From: Chitinophagales bacterium
Lineage (GTDB): Bacteria > Bacteroidota > Bacteroidia > Chitinophagales > Chitinophagaceae
NCBI GenBank assembly: GCA_020636495.1
Contig: JACJXQ010000008.1
Span: 1,054,001-1,118,000 of the forward strand
Direction: 5' to 3'
Length of the DNA: 64,000 nt
Part shown: positions 8,076 to 17,521 of the stretch, piece by piece
Layout: every line of letters starts with the position of its first letter
How positions within the stretch are numbered: the first letter of the stretch is position 1
The notes under the pieces: generated by a model
Told to the model about the DNA's origin: nothing
What the model saw: the letters and a program-made list of their open reading frames with translations, nothing else
Database searches by the model: none
Program-made: the position numbers and the translations under genes

Positions 8076-9761
8076 ATGTTCAAAAAAGCACTGCTACTAG
8101 CCTGTTCCTACTTTGTATTTGCTGATGTTGCCACTGCGCAAACAACTTATTTGCAATTGGGACATGTTGATTATGAGTTACTTGACAGATTGGAGACCCG
8201 TTCAGGGAAATTATCTGATGACTTGTTCCTCACAACAAAGCCGGTGTCAAGAAAATCAGCTGTCAAATTCCTGATGGACACCAGGCAGGATGCAAGGTAT
8301 ATAGGCCTCAGTGCTATTGACAGGTACAATATCGCGCATATGATATCTGTAAGTGGTGAGTGGGCTGAGGAATCTGCAGGCGCTTTTACCTCAAAACACC
8401 CCATACTTAATACATTCTATAAAACACAACCAGATCTGTTCTATGTAAATAACCACGACTTCTTCTTGTCTGTGAATCCTGTTATCAGTGCTGTGGGTAT
8501 TTCAGAGCAGGGCAACCCTGATAAAATGCTGTTTACCAGTAGCAGGGGCATTGAAATGAGAGGGCGCATCGTTAACAAGATAGGTTTCTATACTTACTTT
8601 ACAGACAACCAGGAGACAGTACCAACGCATGTAGGCAAATGGCAGGATAGTTTTAACGCAGTACCGGGTGCAGATTATTATAAAGTTACGGGTACCAATA
8701 AATACGATTACCTCTTAGCACGTAGTTATATTGATTTTGCAGCAGTGAAGGATCATATCAATGTAACATTTGGTTACGATAAGCATTTTATTGGTGACGG
8801 TATGCGTAGCCTGTTCCTGAGCGATTTTTCAGCAGGCGCTACCTTTTTGCGCCTCACTACCCGCATCTGGAAGATCAACTATCAGAACCTTTACCTGGAG
8901 TTGAAGCCTCAATATCAACGTGGCCCGGATACCAGGCTCACGCGTAAATATGCTACCATGCACCATTTGAGTGTGAATGCCTTTAAGTGGCTGAATATAG
9001 GGATATTTGAGGCAGTTGTCTTCGACAGGAAAGACAGATTTGAATTCGGCTACCTGAACCCGATTATTTTATACAGGCAAACAGAGCGTATGATGGGTAG
9101 CCCTGACAATGTGTTATTAGGTATGAACTTCAAAGCGCTGGCATTAAAACATATCCAGTTGTATGGCCAGTTCTTGTTGGATGAATTTACTTTCAAAGAG
9201 CTGACTGCAGGTAATGGCTATTGGGCCAACAAATTTGCAGTGCAGTTGGGTGGTAAATACTTTGACGCGTTTACTGTTAAGAATCTCGATCTACAGGGCG
9301 AGATCAACCTGGTAAGGCCTTACACATATTCGCACTACGACAGTACTGCCAATTATACGCATTATAACCAACCATTGGCTCACCCATTGGGTGCAGGCTT
9401 TCTTGAGTTCCTGGGTAATATCCGGTACCAGCCTATGAAAGACCTGTACCTTAATGCCAAAGCCATGTATTATCAGCAAAGTACAGATACTGGGGGTGTC
9501 AATTACGGAGGAAATATCTTCAAAGACTATGACACCCGCCCGGGACAGTATGGTGTTACCTTGATAAATGGTGTCAAGTCGCAATGTGCACTCGCTAATT
9601 TCACGGCTACATACGAGCTGTTTGAAAACCTGTATATAGATGCCGGAGTGACCTATCGTAAAAAGGCTTATGATGGAGGTGTGTACCCAACAGAGACTAC
9701 CACATACTTTACAGGGGGGCTCCGGCTGAATATAGTTCCACGGACATATGACTACTATTAA
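8076..9761 (+). CDS. Wzi/RemB-like outer-membrane beta-barrel protein
   Basis: 561 aa with a Sec signal peptide (about 1-21, cleaved near ATAQT). The rest alternates aromatic and polar residues, as in an outer-membrane beta-barrel, and ends in a series of short strands and a C-terminal aromatic (DYY). The section around residues 310-370 (DRFEFGYLNPIILYRQ, then SPDNVLLGMNFKA and LYGQFLLDEF) resembles the capsule-assembly Wzi family and the gliding protein RemB of Flavobacterium. A role in surface polysaccharide attachment or gliding is inferred from that resemblance only. It stands between divergent pyrC and the downstream antiporter gene (52-base gap), with which it may be co-transcribed. Confidence 0.65.
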   Translation: MFKKALLLACSYFVFADVATAQTTYLQLGHVDYELLDRLETRSGKLSDDLFLTTKPVSRKSAVKFLMDTRQDARYIGLSAIDRYNIAHMISVSGEWAEESAGAFTSKHPILNTFYKTQPDLFYVNNHDFFLSVNPVISAVGISEQGNPDKMLFTSSRGIEMRGRIVNKIGFYTYFTDNQETVPTHVGKWQDSFNAVPGADYYKVTGTNKYDYLLARSYIDFAAVKDHINVTFGYDKHFIGDGMRSLFLSDFSAGATFLRLTTRIWKINYQNLYLELKPQYQRGPDTRLTRKYATMHHLSVNAFKWLNIGIFEAVVFDRKDRFEFGYLNPIILYRQTERMMGSPDNVLLGMNFKALALKHIQLYGQFLLDEFTFKELTAGNGYWANKFAVQLGGKYFDAFTVKNLDLQGEINLVRPYTYSHYDSTANYTHYNQPLAHPLGAGFLEFLGNIRYQPMKDLYLNAKAMYYQQSTDTGGVNYGGNIFKDYDTRPGQYGVTLINGVKSQCALANFTATYELFENLYIDAGVTYRKKAYDGGVYPTETTTYFTGGLRLNIVPRTYDYY

Positions 9762-9813
9762 GAACGATAGATACACTGTTACTGCCTGAGTTGTAGTAAT
9801 TTAGACCTGTCGC

Positions 9814-12054
9814 ATGAATCATTTACCGCATCTTATACAAGACCTGGGGTTGGTACTGGTTGTTGCCGGGCTTACCACATTGCTTTTCAAGTGGCTGAAA
9901 CAGCCTGTTGTGTTGGGTTATATATTGGCTGGACTGATAGTAGGGCCTCAGCTTACTTTGTTTCCGACTGTTTCAGAAATTGAGAACATCAGGATATGGG
10001 CGGATATAGGCGTGATATTCCTTTTGTTTACGCTGGGACTGGAGTTCAGTTTCAAAAAGCTCATCAATATTGGTGGTCCTGCTTCCGTAACAGGGCTGAT
10101 AGAAATATCCGCTATGCTGGGCGTTGGTTTTATCCTCGGCCGCATTATGGGCTGGCCACTGATGGACAGCATATTCCTCGGAGGAATACTATCAATAGCG
10201 TCTACCACTATTATTATCCGGGCATTTGATGAGCTTGGCATAAAGGGCAAGAAATTCGCCGACCTTGTATTTGGCGTGCTTATCATAGAAGACCTGGTGG
10301 CTGTGGTACTCATGGTGTTGCTGTCAACCATATCTGTCAGTCGAGAGTTTGCAGGAATAGATATGCTGCTGTCTATTCTTAAGCTGGTTTTCTTTCTGGT
10401 ACTATGGTTCATAGCCGGGATCTTTTTTATACCATCATTCCTGAGCAGGGTGCAAAAACACCTCAATGATGAGACCTTACTGGTATTGGCTATCGGCCTA
10501 TGCCTGTTCATGGTGATATTCGCATCAAAGGCAGGGTTTTCACCCGCATTGGGTGCTTTTATTATGGGTTCTATTCTTGCAGAAACTATACAGGCAGAAC
10601 GGATAGAACATATTATTACACCCGTGAAGAATTTGTTTGGGGCGGTGTTCTTCGTGTCGGTGGGTATGTTGATAGACCCGAGAATACTGGTTGAATATGC
10701 CGGTCCTATTTTGTTGATAACACTTGTGTTTATCTTTTTCAAAGTATTGCATGTTACACTTGGAGCTGTAATATCCGGTCAGCCATTACGAACAGCAATA
10801 CTTGCAGGTATGAGCATGGGGCAGATAGGGGAGTTCTCGTTCATTATTGCGACACTCGGCGTAACACTTAATGTAACCAGTAGCTACTTGTACCCTATAG
10901 CAGTAGCTGTATCTGCTCTTACTACTTTCCTTACGCCCTATATGATAAAATCTGCGCCGGCTCTATATGACAGAGTAGAACATATACTGCCTGAAAAATG
11001 GAAAAAGACTTTAGTAAGGTATAGTACAGGTGCACAGAACATCAATACGATAGGTGACTGGTCGTTGGTTCTAAGGTCGTTTTTTATAATCTCATTTTTC
11101 AGTCTGCTGATATCTGTTGGTATCATTATCCTTTACCAGGAGGTTGTTTATGATTTTGTGTTAGGTAAAGTAGCTCGCACTATTTGGGCAGAGACCATTA
11201 CTGTATTCTTCTGTCTTATTACTATATCTCCTTTCCTATGGGTGCTGATGATGCGTAAGTTGCAGCCTGCTGCATTTGCTAATTTGTGGGCCAATAAACG
11301 CTATCATGGCCCGCTTATTGTTTTAAGGTTATTACGTACAGGTATAGCTATTGGCATTATTGCAGTGATGTTCATCGCCTTCCTGCCAATTAAGCTGGCA
11401 TTGGCAGCAACGGTGGTATTAGTAGGCCTGGTACTGTTCTTTGCACCTAAGATACATACCTTCTACCTGAGAGTTGAGGATCGGTTCTTTTTTAACTTCA
11501 ATCATCGTGAGATAGTACACGCAAAGGCTAACCGGAAAGAACTTGCACCTTGGGATGCACACATTGCACAGTATGTTTTGCCGGTTGGTTCGCCCTGTAT
11601 GGGCCGGTCGTTGGCCGAATTGGCTATTCGTGAGCAAACAGGTGTAAATATCGCTATGATCAAAAGAGGTGATATACACACCTTGATAGCACCGGGCAGA
11701 AATGAACGCATATATCCGGGTGACAGAATGTTTGTGATTGGCACTGACGAACAATTAGATGCATTCAAAGAATTTATTCAACCGGACAGCACACACAAAG
11801 AGCTGGAAGAGCAACATGAGGTAGTATTAAAGAAGATCGTGGTTACGGGTCAGTCTTATATGTTGAATAAAACAATTCGCGAAAGCGGCATACGTGAAAA
11901 AACAAACGGCCTGGTAGTGGGAATAGAAAGAGGCGGAAGGCGTATGCTGAACCCGGAATCGACTACTATTTTTGAAAAAGATGATAAGGTTTGGATCGTA
12001 GGTGATTCTGTATTGATAGAAGAGTTATTGTCGGTAACCTCTGAGAATGATTGA
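9814..12054 (+). CDS. Monovalent cation:proton antiporter, CPA2 (KefB/YbaL-like) with C-terminal TrkA-C domains
   Basis: 746 aa. Residues about 1-390 form a 12-13 helix Na/H exchanger domain with the CPA2 signature IIEDLVAVVLMVLLS (about 155-169) and the GEFSFIIATLG segment. Residues about 415-560 add four more hydrophobic helices. Two soluble regulatory TrkA-C (RCK-C) domains follow at about 580-650 and 670-740. The NAD-binding TrkA-N domain found in KefB/KefC is absent, so nucleotide or ligand control may differ. Likely exchanges K+ or Na+ for protons at the inner membrane. The 3' end overlaps the convergent lipoprotein gene by 30 bases. Confidence 0.88.
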   Translation: MNHLPHLIQDLGLVLVVAGLTTLLFKWLKQPVVLGYILAGLIVGPQLTLFPTVSEIENIRIWADIGVIFLLFTLGLEFSFKKLINIGGPASVTGLIEISAMLGVGFILGRIMGWPLMDSIFLGGILSIASTTIIIRAFDELGIKGKKFADLVFGVLIIEDLVAVVLMVLLSTISVSREFAGIDMLLSILKLVFFLVLWFIAGIFFIPSFLSRVQKHLNDETLLVLAIGLCLFMVIFASKAGFSPALGAFIMGSILAETIQAERIEHIITPVKNLFGAVFFVSVGMLIDPRILVEYAGPILLITLVFIFFKVLHVTLGAVISGQPLRTAILAGMSMGQIGEFSFIIATLGVTLNVTSSYLYPIAVAVSALTTFLTPYMIKSAPALYDRVEHILPEKWKKTLVRYSTGAQNINTIGDWSLVLRSFFIISFFSLLISVGIIILYQEVVYDFVLGKVARTIWAETITVFFCLITISPFLWVLMMRKLQPAAFANLWANKRYHGPLIVLRLLRTGIAIGIIAVMFIAFLPIKLALAATVVLVGLVLFFAPKIHTFYLRVEDRFFFNFNHREIVHAKANRKELAPWDAHIAQYVLPVGSPCMGRSLAELAIREQTGVNIAMIKRGDIHTLIAPGRNERIYPGDRMFVIGTDEQLDAFKEFIQPDSTHKELEEQHEVVLKKIVVTGQSYMLNKTIRESGIREKTNGLVVGIERGGRRMLNPESTTIFEKDDKVWIVGDSVLIEELLSVTSEND

Positions 12055-12438
12055 CCGGCTGCTGTGGTTGGGTAACGATTCGAAATGAGTATATATTACA
12101 CTGTCATTTGTTGCGGTAACTGTTCTGTAATTGGATAATAACAGAGTATACTGTGTTCCGGTGTCCTTACCTGTGAAGACCATGCCGTTATATGTCAGCT
12201 CGTGATTAGAGGAATCTATGCTGATACTTATCGTTTTATTGAAACTGTAATTAACAGTATTATTCGTCTTCCCTGTACCATTGAAATGAGATTCCGTAAC
12301 TATACTGTCATTAACAAAGTATGTACCATTGAAAACGGGTTCGGGGTTTTCAATTATAGGTGTTGTATTGTTTTTGGGTTTCTGACAACTTAACAATAAC
12401 AAATATGCCGATAATAAGAATGAGATCCTTGTAATCAT
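12025..12438 (-). CDS. Small predicted lipoprotein of unknown function
   Basis: About 137 aa from the ATG (MITRISFLL); a TTG three codons earlier is also open. A type II signal sequence ends in the lipobox LLLSC (Cys near residue 18), so the mature protein is probably lipid-anchored. The mature part is rich in Thr, Asn and Ser and looks like a short beta-sheet domain (lipocalin- or META-like in appearance, not recognised). Its stop lies 30 bases inside the 3' end of the convergent antiporter gene, so the two transcripts must overlap. It is 39 bases after the start of the T9SS gene on the same strand. Confidence 0.6.
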   Translation of the reverse strand: MITRISFLLSAYLLLLSCQKPKNNTTPIIENPEPVFNGTYFVNDSIVTESHFNGTGKTNNTVNYSFNKTISISIDSSNHELTYNGMVFTGKDTGTQYTLLLSNYRTVTATNDSVIYTHFESLPNHSSRSIILRGYRQ

Positions 12439-12477
12439 GTATTGCAATATAGTTCAAATGCCAGTTTGTGCGTCGCG

Positions 12478-13368
12478 CTACCACGACGTTTTTACAATAC
12501 GTTGCACGAAATGAATATTTTCTGCTATGATATTGACAAGGTAAATACCGGCTTGCAGGTGCGATATGTCAATTGACTCACTGGTAGCCATAGTTGTACT
12601 ACTGTATATGTTTCTACCTGTTATATCTGAAATGGAAATATTGTTTTTGCCGTGAAGGTTCTTAATATTCAACTGGTTGGTTGCAGGATTGGGCGAAATC
12701 GAAATGTTTTGAGAACCTGTCATGTCAGTGACGTTTTGCGGAGCAGGTAATGTACCGAAACATGTGATGCTCCAGTCGCTGAAAGAGTTAGATGCTGTAC
12801 AATATGCTCTTACATGTACACACTGTTGTGTGTCAGGTATCAACCCTTGCAACATGGTAACGGTACCTGAAACAGGTGTGCCACTTCCAGCAGGAGGGTT
12901 GGGGGATGTGTCAACGACAAACTCGTAGCTGCCCGCATTCTGGAATGGAGCCCAGCTGACACGGGCTGTGGTTGCTGTTATATCTGTGACGATGATATTG
13001 TACATCTGTAAGCCTGAACATGGAGTATTGAAGCATATGTAGTTCCAGTCAGACGTATCTCCCCGTGCGCATATTGCCCTTACAAAACAGCAGTAGGTTG
13101 AGTTGGCGGACAGGCTTTGTAACTGATAGTTATTATTTGTGGTAAAGCTGCCTTTTATGGTAGGCAGGTTGCTGGAAGTACTTACGACAAATTCGTAGCT
13201 GTAGGCTGCCGATATATTCGACCAGTTGACGGTTGCACCATGTTGCGTTATGTTGCTGACGCTTATGTTTTCCGGCTTGAAGCACGCGATAGAATAGTGC
13301 GTGTGTGTGAAAAGGATAATAACAATAATAATTATCATCCTTACAAAAAAACTGAGCATGGGTTTCAT
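12478..13368 (-). CDS. Secreted protein with two fibronectin type III domains and a type A T9SS sorting domain
   Basis: 296 aa. A signal peptide (about 1-28) is followed by two fibronectin type III-like domains of about 90 residues (about 30-118 and 119-205). Each has the same framework: VTxITxxxAxVxW at the start, YEFVVxTS in the middle, CxxVRAxC at the end. The C-terminal 75 residues (about 222-296) are a Por-secretion type A domain: SPNPATNQLNI, then ISDITGRNIY and LQAGIYLVNI. Such cargo crosses the outer membrane by the type IX system and is attached to the surface or released. No enzyme domain is present, so an adhesive role is likely. The ATG at 13368 is the start. Confidence 0.85.
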   Translation of the reverse strand: MKPMLSFFVRMIIIIVIILFTHTHYSIACFKPENISVSNITQHGATVNWSNISAAYSYEFVVSTSSNLPTIKGSFTTNNNYQLQSLSANSTYCCFVRAICARGDTSDWNYICFNTPCSGLQMYNIIVTDITATTARVSWAPFQNAGSYEFVVDTSPNPPAGSGTPVSGTVTMLQGLIPDTQQCVHVRAYCTASNSFSDWSITCFGTLPAPQNVTDMTGSQNISISPNPATNQLNIKNLHGKNNISISDITGRNIYSSTTMATSESIDISHLQAGIYLVNIIAENIHFVQRIVKTSW

Positions 13369-13437
13369 AAGGCTGTATTTATGTTATGAAGCTAATCAAT
13401 AATAAGTTAGGCCATCATATTTTTTTCTTATGATACC

Positions 13438-13471
13438 AAAAAAACACCCCCGGCTTTTCGTTCCGGGGGTG
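13438..13471 (-). terminator. Intrinsic terminator of pckA
   Basis: The inverted repeat CACCCCCGG (13445-13453) and CCGGGGGTG (13463-13471) forms a 9-bp stem with a 9-base loop. On the minus strand it is followed by a run of seven T (13444-13438). It begins 27 bases after the pckA stop. Confidence 0.85.
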
Positions 13472-13497
13472 CAAAAGATAATTATATTAATTAACGA

Positions 13498-15111
13498 TTA
13501 AACGTTTTGCATCACGGTAGGTGCTGCGCTGCGTATCTCGTCATTAGCCTGATCTGCAAATTGTTCAAAGTTTTTGATGAACAGTTGAGCCAGTTCATTT
13601 GCTTTTTTATCGTATGCTTCCTTGTCGCTCCATGTATCGCGAGGATTCAGTATCTCATCAGGAGAGTTAGGACAAGTTTGCGGAACCAATACACCGAATA
13701 CGTTGTGAGGTTTGTACTCTACATTGTCCAGTTCACCATTCATTGCAGCAGTGATCATAGCACGTGTGTACTTCAGGCTCATACGGCTGCCAATGCCATA
13801 AGCGCCACCGCTCCAGCCGGTATTCACCAACCATACTTTTGCATCAGGATGTTGTTCCAGTTTTTTACCTAGCAGTTCCGCATATTTAGCAGGATGCAGT
13901 GGCAGGAATACACGTCCGAAACATGCAGAGAAAGTTGTTTGTGGTTCTGTAACACCTACTTCTGTACCAGCCACTTTAGCGGTATAACCGCTGATGAAGT
14001 GGTACATAGCCTGTGCTGTGGTCAGCTTGCTGATAGGAGGCAGGATACCAAACGCATCGCAGGTCAGGAAGAAGATGTTCTTCGGATCGCCACCGTATGA
14101 AGGTTCTTTTGCATTAGGAATATTGTGTATCGGGTATGCAGCACGTGTGTTTTCAGTAATGCTACCATCTGTATAATCAGCTTCGTTAGTGCCTGCTTTG
14201 AAAACGATGTTCTCCAGCATAGCCTCATGCTTGATTGCATTGAATATCTGTGGCTCTTTTTCAGCACTCAGGTCGATAACTTTAGCGTAGCAACCACCTT
14301 CAAAGTTGAAAACTGAACCATCAGCCCATCCGTGCTCATCATCACCTATCAATGCGCGGTTGACATCAGCACTTAAAGTAGTTTTACCGGTACCTGACAG
14401 ACCGAAGAACAAAGCAACATCACCGCCCTTACCCTCGTTGGCAGAACAGTGCATGCTCAATACGTTATGTTCGTGTGGCAGCAGGAAGTTCAGTACACCG
14501 AAGATACCTTTCTTCATTTCGCCTGTATAAGCAGAGCCGCCTATCAGTATGATCTTTCTTGTAAAGTTTACGGCAGTAAAGTTGCCCTGGCGTGTACCAT
14601 CAGTAGCTGGGTTGGCCTCAAAGCCCGGAGCCTGAAGTATCAGCCAGTCAGGATTCTGGTTGGCTATTTCATCTTCCGTAGGACGCAGGAACAGGTCGTT
14701 ACAGAACAAGTTAGCCCATGGAGTTTCATTTATTACACGGATGTTCAGCCTGTATTTAGGGTCAGCACATGCATATGCATCACGTACCCACACCTCTTTA
14801 CCATCCAGGTAAGCACATACCTTATTATAGAGGTTATCAAATACCTCAGGAGTCATAGGGATGTTCACATTACCCCAATCAACACTGTTTTCTGTGTATG
14901 CGTCTTTTACGGTGAATTTGTCTTTTGGTGAACGGCCGGTGAATTTTCCGGTATTTACGCAAAGTGCGCCTGTGTCGTTCATCTGGCCCTGGCCAAGTTC
15001 AACTGTTTTGTTGATCAATTCTGTCGGAGAGAGATTCCAATGTGCAACTGCAACATTAAGACCCAGGTCGGAAAGGTTTGCCGTTGGGTTCTTTTTGCCA
15101 TTTTCCTGCAT
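13498..15111 (-). CDS. pckA: Phosphoenolpyruvate carboxykinase (ATP)
   Basis: 537 aa from the ATG at 15111. Converts oxaloacetate and ATP to PEP, the first committed step of gluconeogenesis. It has the kinase-1a P-loop GLSGTGKTTLSAD near residue 235, the metal-binding IGDDEHGWAD loop, and the C-terminal WSGGAYGIGSRM adenine-site segment. The frame is open for 15 more codons upstream to 15156, but a TAnnTTTG promoter box overlaps that extension and AAGGA lies 5 bases before the ATG at 15111, so the shorter start is preferred; it also fits the family length. It is followed by a strong terminator and stands alone. Confidence 0.96.
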   Translation of the reverse strand: MQENGKKNPTANLSDLGLNVAVAHWNLSPTELINKTVELGQGQMNDTGALCVNTGKFTGRSPKDKFTVKDAYTENSVDWGNVNIPMTPEVFDNLYNKVCAYLDGKEVWVRDAYACADPKYRLNIRVINETPWANLFCNDLFLRPTEDEIANQNPDWLILQAPGFEANPATDGTRQGNFTAVNFTRKIILIGGSAYTGEMKKGIFGVLNFLLPHEHNVLSMHCSANEGKGGDVALFFGLSGTGKTTLSADVNRALIGDDEHGWADGSVFNFEGGCYAKVIDLSAEKEPQIFNAIKHEAMLENIVFKAGTNEADYTDGSITENTRAAYPIHNIPNAKEPSYGGDPKNIFFLTCDAFGILPPISKLTTAQAMYHFISGYTAKVAGTEVGVTEPQTTFSACFGRVFLPLHPAKYAELLGKKLEQHPDAKVWLVNTGWSGGAYGIGSRMSLKYTRAMITAAMNGELDNVEYKPHNVFGVLVPQTCPNSPDEILNPRDTWSDKEAYDKKANELAQLFIKNFEQFADQANDEIRSAAPTVMQNV

Positions 15112-15144
15112 AAAATCCTTTTTGGTAAAAAATTTTTTGAACGG

Positions 15145-15152
15145 CAAAAATA
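15145..15152 (-). promoter_or_regulatory. -7 promoter box of pckA
   Basis: On the minus strand TATTTTTG (15152-15145), 33 bases upstream of the ATG at 15111. It rules out a start at 15156. Confidence 0.55.
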
Positions 15153-15454
15153 GCACATAAAAAGAATAGAGGGCATTAATTTTTCCCCCGTTTACCAGTC
15201 GTTAACGCTGACATTTGTCATGTATTTTGTTAACCTGAATATATATCAGGCAGTAGTTGTGTAATATGCTGGTCATTCTTGTTAAAAACAGGCTTCCTGA
15301 TAATTGTTTGCAGACTGTTGATAAACTATATAAGCTCCTGTATTCCATATGCTTGTAACAAGCATTTCCAGCCCTTAAATATGACACTGGCTGGCAAAAG
15401 AAAAATAGGGTATATAAAATTGCATTCAGTCTTAGTTTTTGAACGAAAAACGAG

Positions 15455-15462
15455 TATCTTTG
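15455..15462 (+). promoter_or_regulatory. -7 promoter box of the atpBEFHA operon
   Basis: TATCTTTG followed by CGC, a strong form of TAnnTTTG, 20 bases upstream of the atpB ATG at 15483. The nearest TTTTTG (15436-15441) is only 13 bases away, closer than the usual spacing. Confidence 0.6.
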
Positions 15463-15482
15463 CGCAAATTTTAGGCAGAGTA

Positions 15483-16598
15483 ATGGTTGTAAAACGTCTT
15501 TTTTCCTTACTGGTATTGATTTTGGCCCTTTTCGGAACCCCTGATTTCGTATATGCTCAACACGGTGGCGAAGCTCATCATGAGGCATCAGAACATGGCC
15601 ACGGCGATGCAAAAGAAGAAAAAGGTTTCAATGCATCTGAAGTAATCTTCGGTCACATCAGGGATTCTCACTACTGGCACCTGTTTGATATTAATGAAAC
15701 GCCGGTAAGCCTGCCACTGCCTGTTATTATATACCACCCCGAAAAAGGACTGGAAATATTCTCAGCTTCAAAATTCCACCACGGTCACGAGTCTTATAAT
15801 GGTTATTATATAGACCATAATGTGAAAATGAAGGAAAAGATAGCATCTGAAGATGGTGCTGCTATCAAAGATTTCTCTATAACCAAGAACGTATTGTCTA
15901 TGTTCCTGTCTGTAGTAATTCTACTGACACTGATGTTGAACGTAGCTAAGAAATATAAAAAGAACGGAGTGATGACCGCACCAACAGGTTTTCAGAATGC
16001 ATTGGAACCTGTTATTACTTTTATCCGCGACGAAGTAGCGAAACCTAACCTCGGCAACAGGTATATGACCTATATGCCGCTGATACTGACCGTATTCTTC
16101 TTCATATGGATCAACAACCTTTTGGGGCTGTTGCCGGGCGGTGCCAACTTTACCGGTAATATAGCTGTAACAGCTTGCCTGGCAGTTGTATCCTTTACTG
16201 TAATGATGGCCAAGAGCAACAAGCATTATTGGAGCCACTTACTTAATCCTCCGGGTGTTCCTTTTGGCATCAAATTGCTCCTGGTACCTATTGAGATAAT
16301 GTCTATGTTCATCAAGCCGATGGCGTTGTGTATACGTCTTTTTGCTAACATGATGGCTGGACACATAGTAATTTTGAGTGTTATATCTATGATATTTATA
16401 TTTGCTGCACTAAACCAGGTAGCCGGTATCGTTTTCGTGCCGTTCTCTCTTGCGTTTTCTGTTTTCATGTTCTCGCTCGAGTTACTGGTGGCAGCAATAC
16501 AGGCTTTCATCTTTGCCAACCTGACAGCAGTGTTTATTGGCCAGGCAATAGAGGAGCCGCATCATGATCATGGCGGAGACAGGCAGATCGAAATGTAA
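15483..16598 (+). CDS. atpB: F0F1 ATP synthase subunit a
   Basis: 371 aa from the ATG at 15483 (the frame is open upstream but the promoter box lies at 15455-15462). Forms the proton half-channels of the membrane motor. A signal-like segment (about 1-24) and a His-rich periplasmic region come first, a common extension in Bacteroidota. Five to six helices follow from about residue 138. The essential Arg lies in the penultimate helix segment LCIRLFANMMAGH, and the last helix contains ELLVAAIQAFIFANL with the conserved Glu-Gln face. The C-terminus is again His-rich (EEPHHDHGG). First gene of atpBEFHA. Confidence 0.95.
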   Translation: MVVKRLFSLLVLILALFGTPDFVYAQHGGEAHHEASEHGHGDAKEEKGFNASEVIFGHIRDSHYWHLFDINETPVSLPLPVIIYHPEKGLEIFSASKFHHGHESYNGYYIDHNVKMKEKIASEDGAAIKDFSITKNVLSMFLSVVILLTLMLNVAKKYKKNGVMTAPTGFQNALEPVITFIRDEVAKPNLGNRYMTYMPLILTVFFFIWINNLLGLLPGGANFTGNIAVTACLAVVSFTVMMAKSNKHYWSHLLNPPGVPFGIKLLLVPIEIMSMFIKPMALCIRLFANMMAGHIVILSVISMIFIFAALNQVAGIVFVPFSLAFSVFMFSLELLVAAIQAFIFANLTAVFIGQAIEEPHHDHGGDRQIEM

Positions 16599-16644
16599 TT
16601 AATATATTTATAAAGATTTTTATTAATCAATAAAACCAAATAAC

Positions 16645-16926
16645 ATGTCAGTGTTAAACACAATTATGTTGCAAGCAGGTGATGTAGCTACTGCAGCTGC
16701 AGCCGCAGCAGGTACTGCTAAAGCAGGTGGTGCTATTGGTGCAGGTATCGCAGCACTGGGTGCTGGTGTTGGTATCGGCCAAATCGGTAAAGGCGCGGTA
16801 GAAGCTATCGCTCGCCAACCGGAAGCAGCTGGTGAGATCCGTAGTAACATGATCCTTACTGCAGCCTTCGTTGAGGGTGCTGCTCTGTTCGCGATCATCG
16901 TAGGTTTCCTTGCTATGGTACTGTAA
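16645..16926 (+). CDS. atpE: F0F1 ATP synthase subunit c
   Basis: 93 aa, a helical hairpin that forms the c-ring. The first helix is Gly/Ala-rich (about 26-48), the polar loop is the conserved ARQPE (about 56-60) and the ion-binding Glu lies in AFVEGAALF in the second helix. The residue after this Glu is Gly, not the Ser or Thr of sodium-binding rings, so proton coupling is predicted. The N-terminal Ala run (about 16-22) is longer than in many c subunits. Spacing to atpB is 46 bases and to atpF 96 bases. Confidence 0.96.
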   Translation: MSVLNTIMLQAGDVATAAAAAAGTAKAGGAIGAGIAALGAGVGIGQIGKGAVEAIARQPEAAGEIRSNMILTAAFVEGAALFAIIVGFLAMVL

Positions 16927-17022
16927 ACGCAACGTACAAAACTTAACTGCACCCTGAGCATAGGGCAAGGGGTGCAGTTATTAACCTTTACTAACAAGAA
17001 TAGAATATATAAATAAGAAACT

Positions 17023-17517
17023 ATGGATTTGTTAACTCCTGAATTAGGGTTGTTTTTCTGGACGCTGATCGCATTCCTGGCAGTGTTCTTTATCCTTAAA
17101 AAATTTGCATGGGGACCAATATTGAAAGCCCTGAGCGAACGAGAATCAGGTATTGCGGAGTCTATTGCTACAGCCGACCGTCTGAAGCAGGAAATGGCGC
17201 AAATGCAAAACGAGAATGAAGCCCTTATGGCCCAGGCTCGTGAAGAGCGCTCACAGATGCTGAAAGAGGCACGTATAGAAAGCGAGCGTATCATCAACAA
17301 AGCAAAAGAAGATACCAAAACTATTGCTGACAAGATGCTTGTAGATGCCCGTCAGCAGATAGACCAGCAAAAGATGGCTGCCCTTACTGAGGTGAAGAAC
17401 CAGATAGGTAACCTGGCAGTAGAAGTAGCTGAAAAAGTTTTGCGTAAAGAACTGGCAAGTGCTGACAGCCAGAGTACATACGCTCAAACACTGGTAGAAG
17501 AAATAAAACTGAACTAA
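17023..17517 (+). CDS. atpF: F0F1 ATP synthase subunit b
   Basis: 164 aa. One N-terminal membrane helix (about 7-26, LGLFFWTLIAFLAVFFILKK) is followed by a long charged coiled coil (about 30-150), the peripheral stalk that ties F1 to the membrane. The length and the KFAWGPILKAL junction are typical of bacterial b subunits. It ends four bases before atpH. Confidence 0.96.
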   Translation: MDLLTPELGLFFWTLIAFLAVFFILKKFAWGPILKALSERESGIAESIATADRLKQEMAQMQNENEALMAQAREERSQMLKEARIESERIINKAKEDTKTIADKMLVDARQQIDQQKMAALTEVKNQIGNLAVEVAEKVLRKELASADSQSTYAQTLVEEIKLN

Positions 17518-17521
17518 GAAA

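Larger units (their letters stand above)
15112..15482. other. 371-bp divergent intergenic region between pckA and atpB
   Basis: Carries the pckA promoter at one end and the atpB promoter at the other. The frame of atpB is open back to 15279, but the sequence before 15483 has no membrane or ATP synthase character. A small inverted repeat (CCTGA, 7 bases, TCAGG) lies near 15235-15252. Nothing else was seen. Confidence 0.55.

Noticed and set aside
9948..10742. 264-codon minus-strand frame antisense to the antiporter gene
   Set aside because: It is the shadow of a membrane protein gene: Ser/Thr/Asn/Ile-rich with no family character, while the plus frame shows clear CPA2 motifs.
15202..15612. 136-codon minus-strand frame across the pckA/atpB intergenic region
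   Set aside because: It runs through the atpB promoter and into the atpB coding sequence and has no recognisable protein features.
16623..17333. 236-codon minus-strand frame antisense to atpE and atpF
   Set aside because: Explained by the Ala/Gly-rich codons of atpE read in reverse; no start context.
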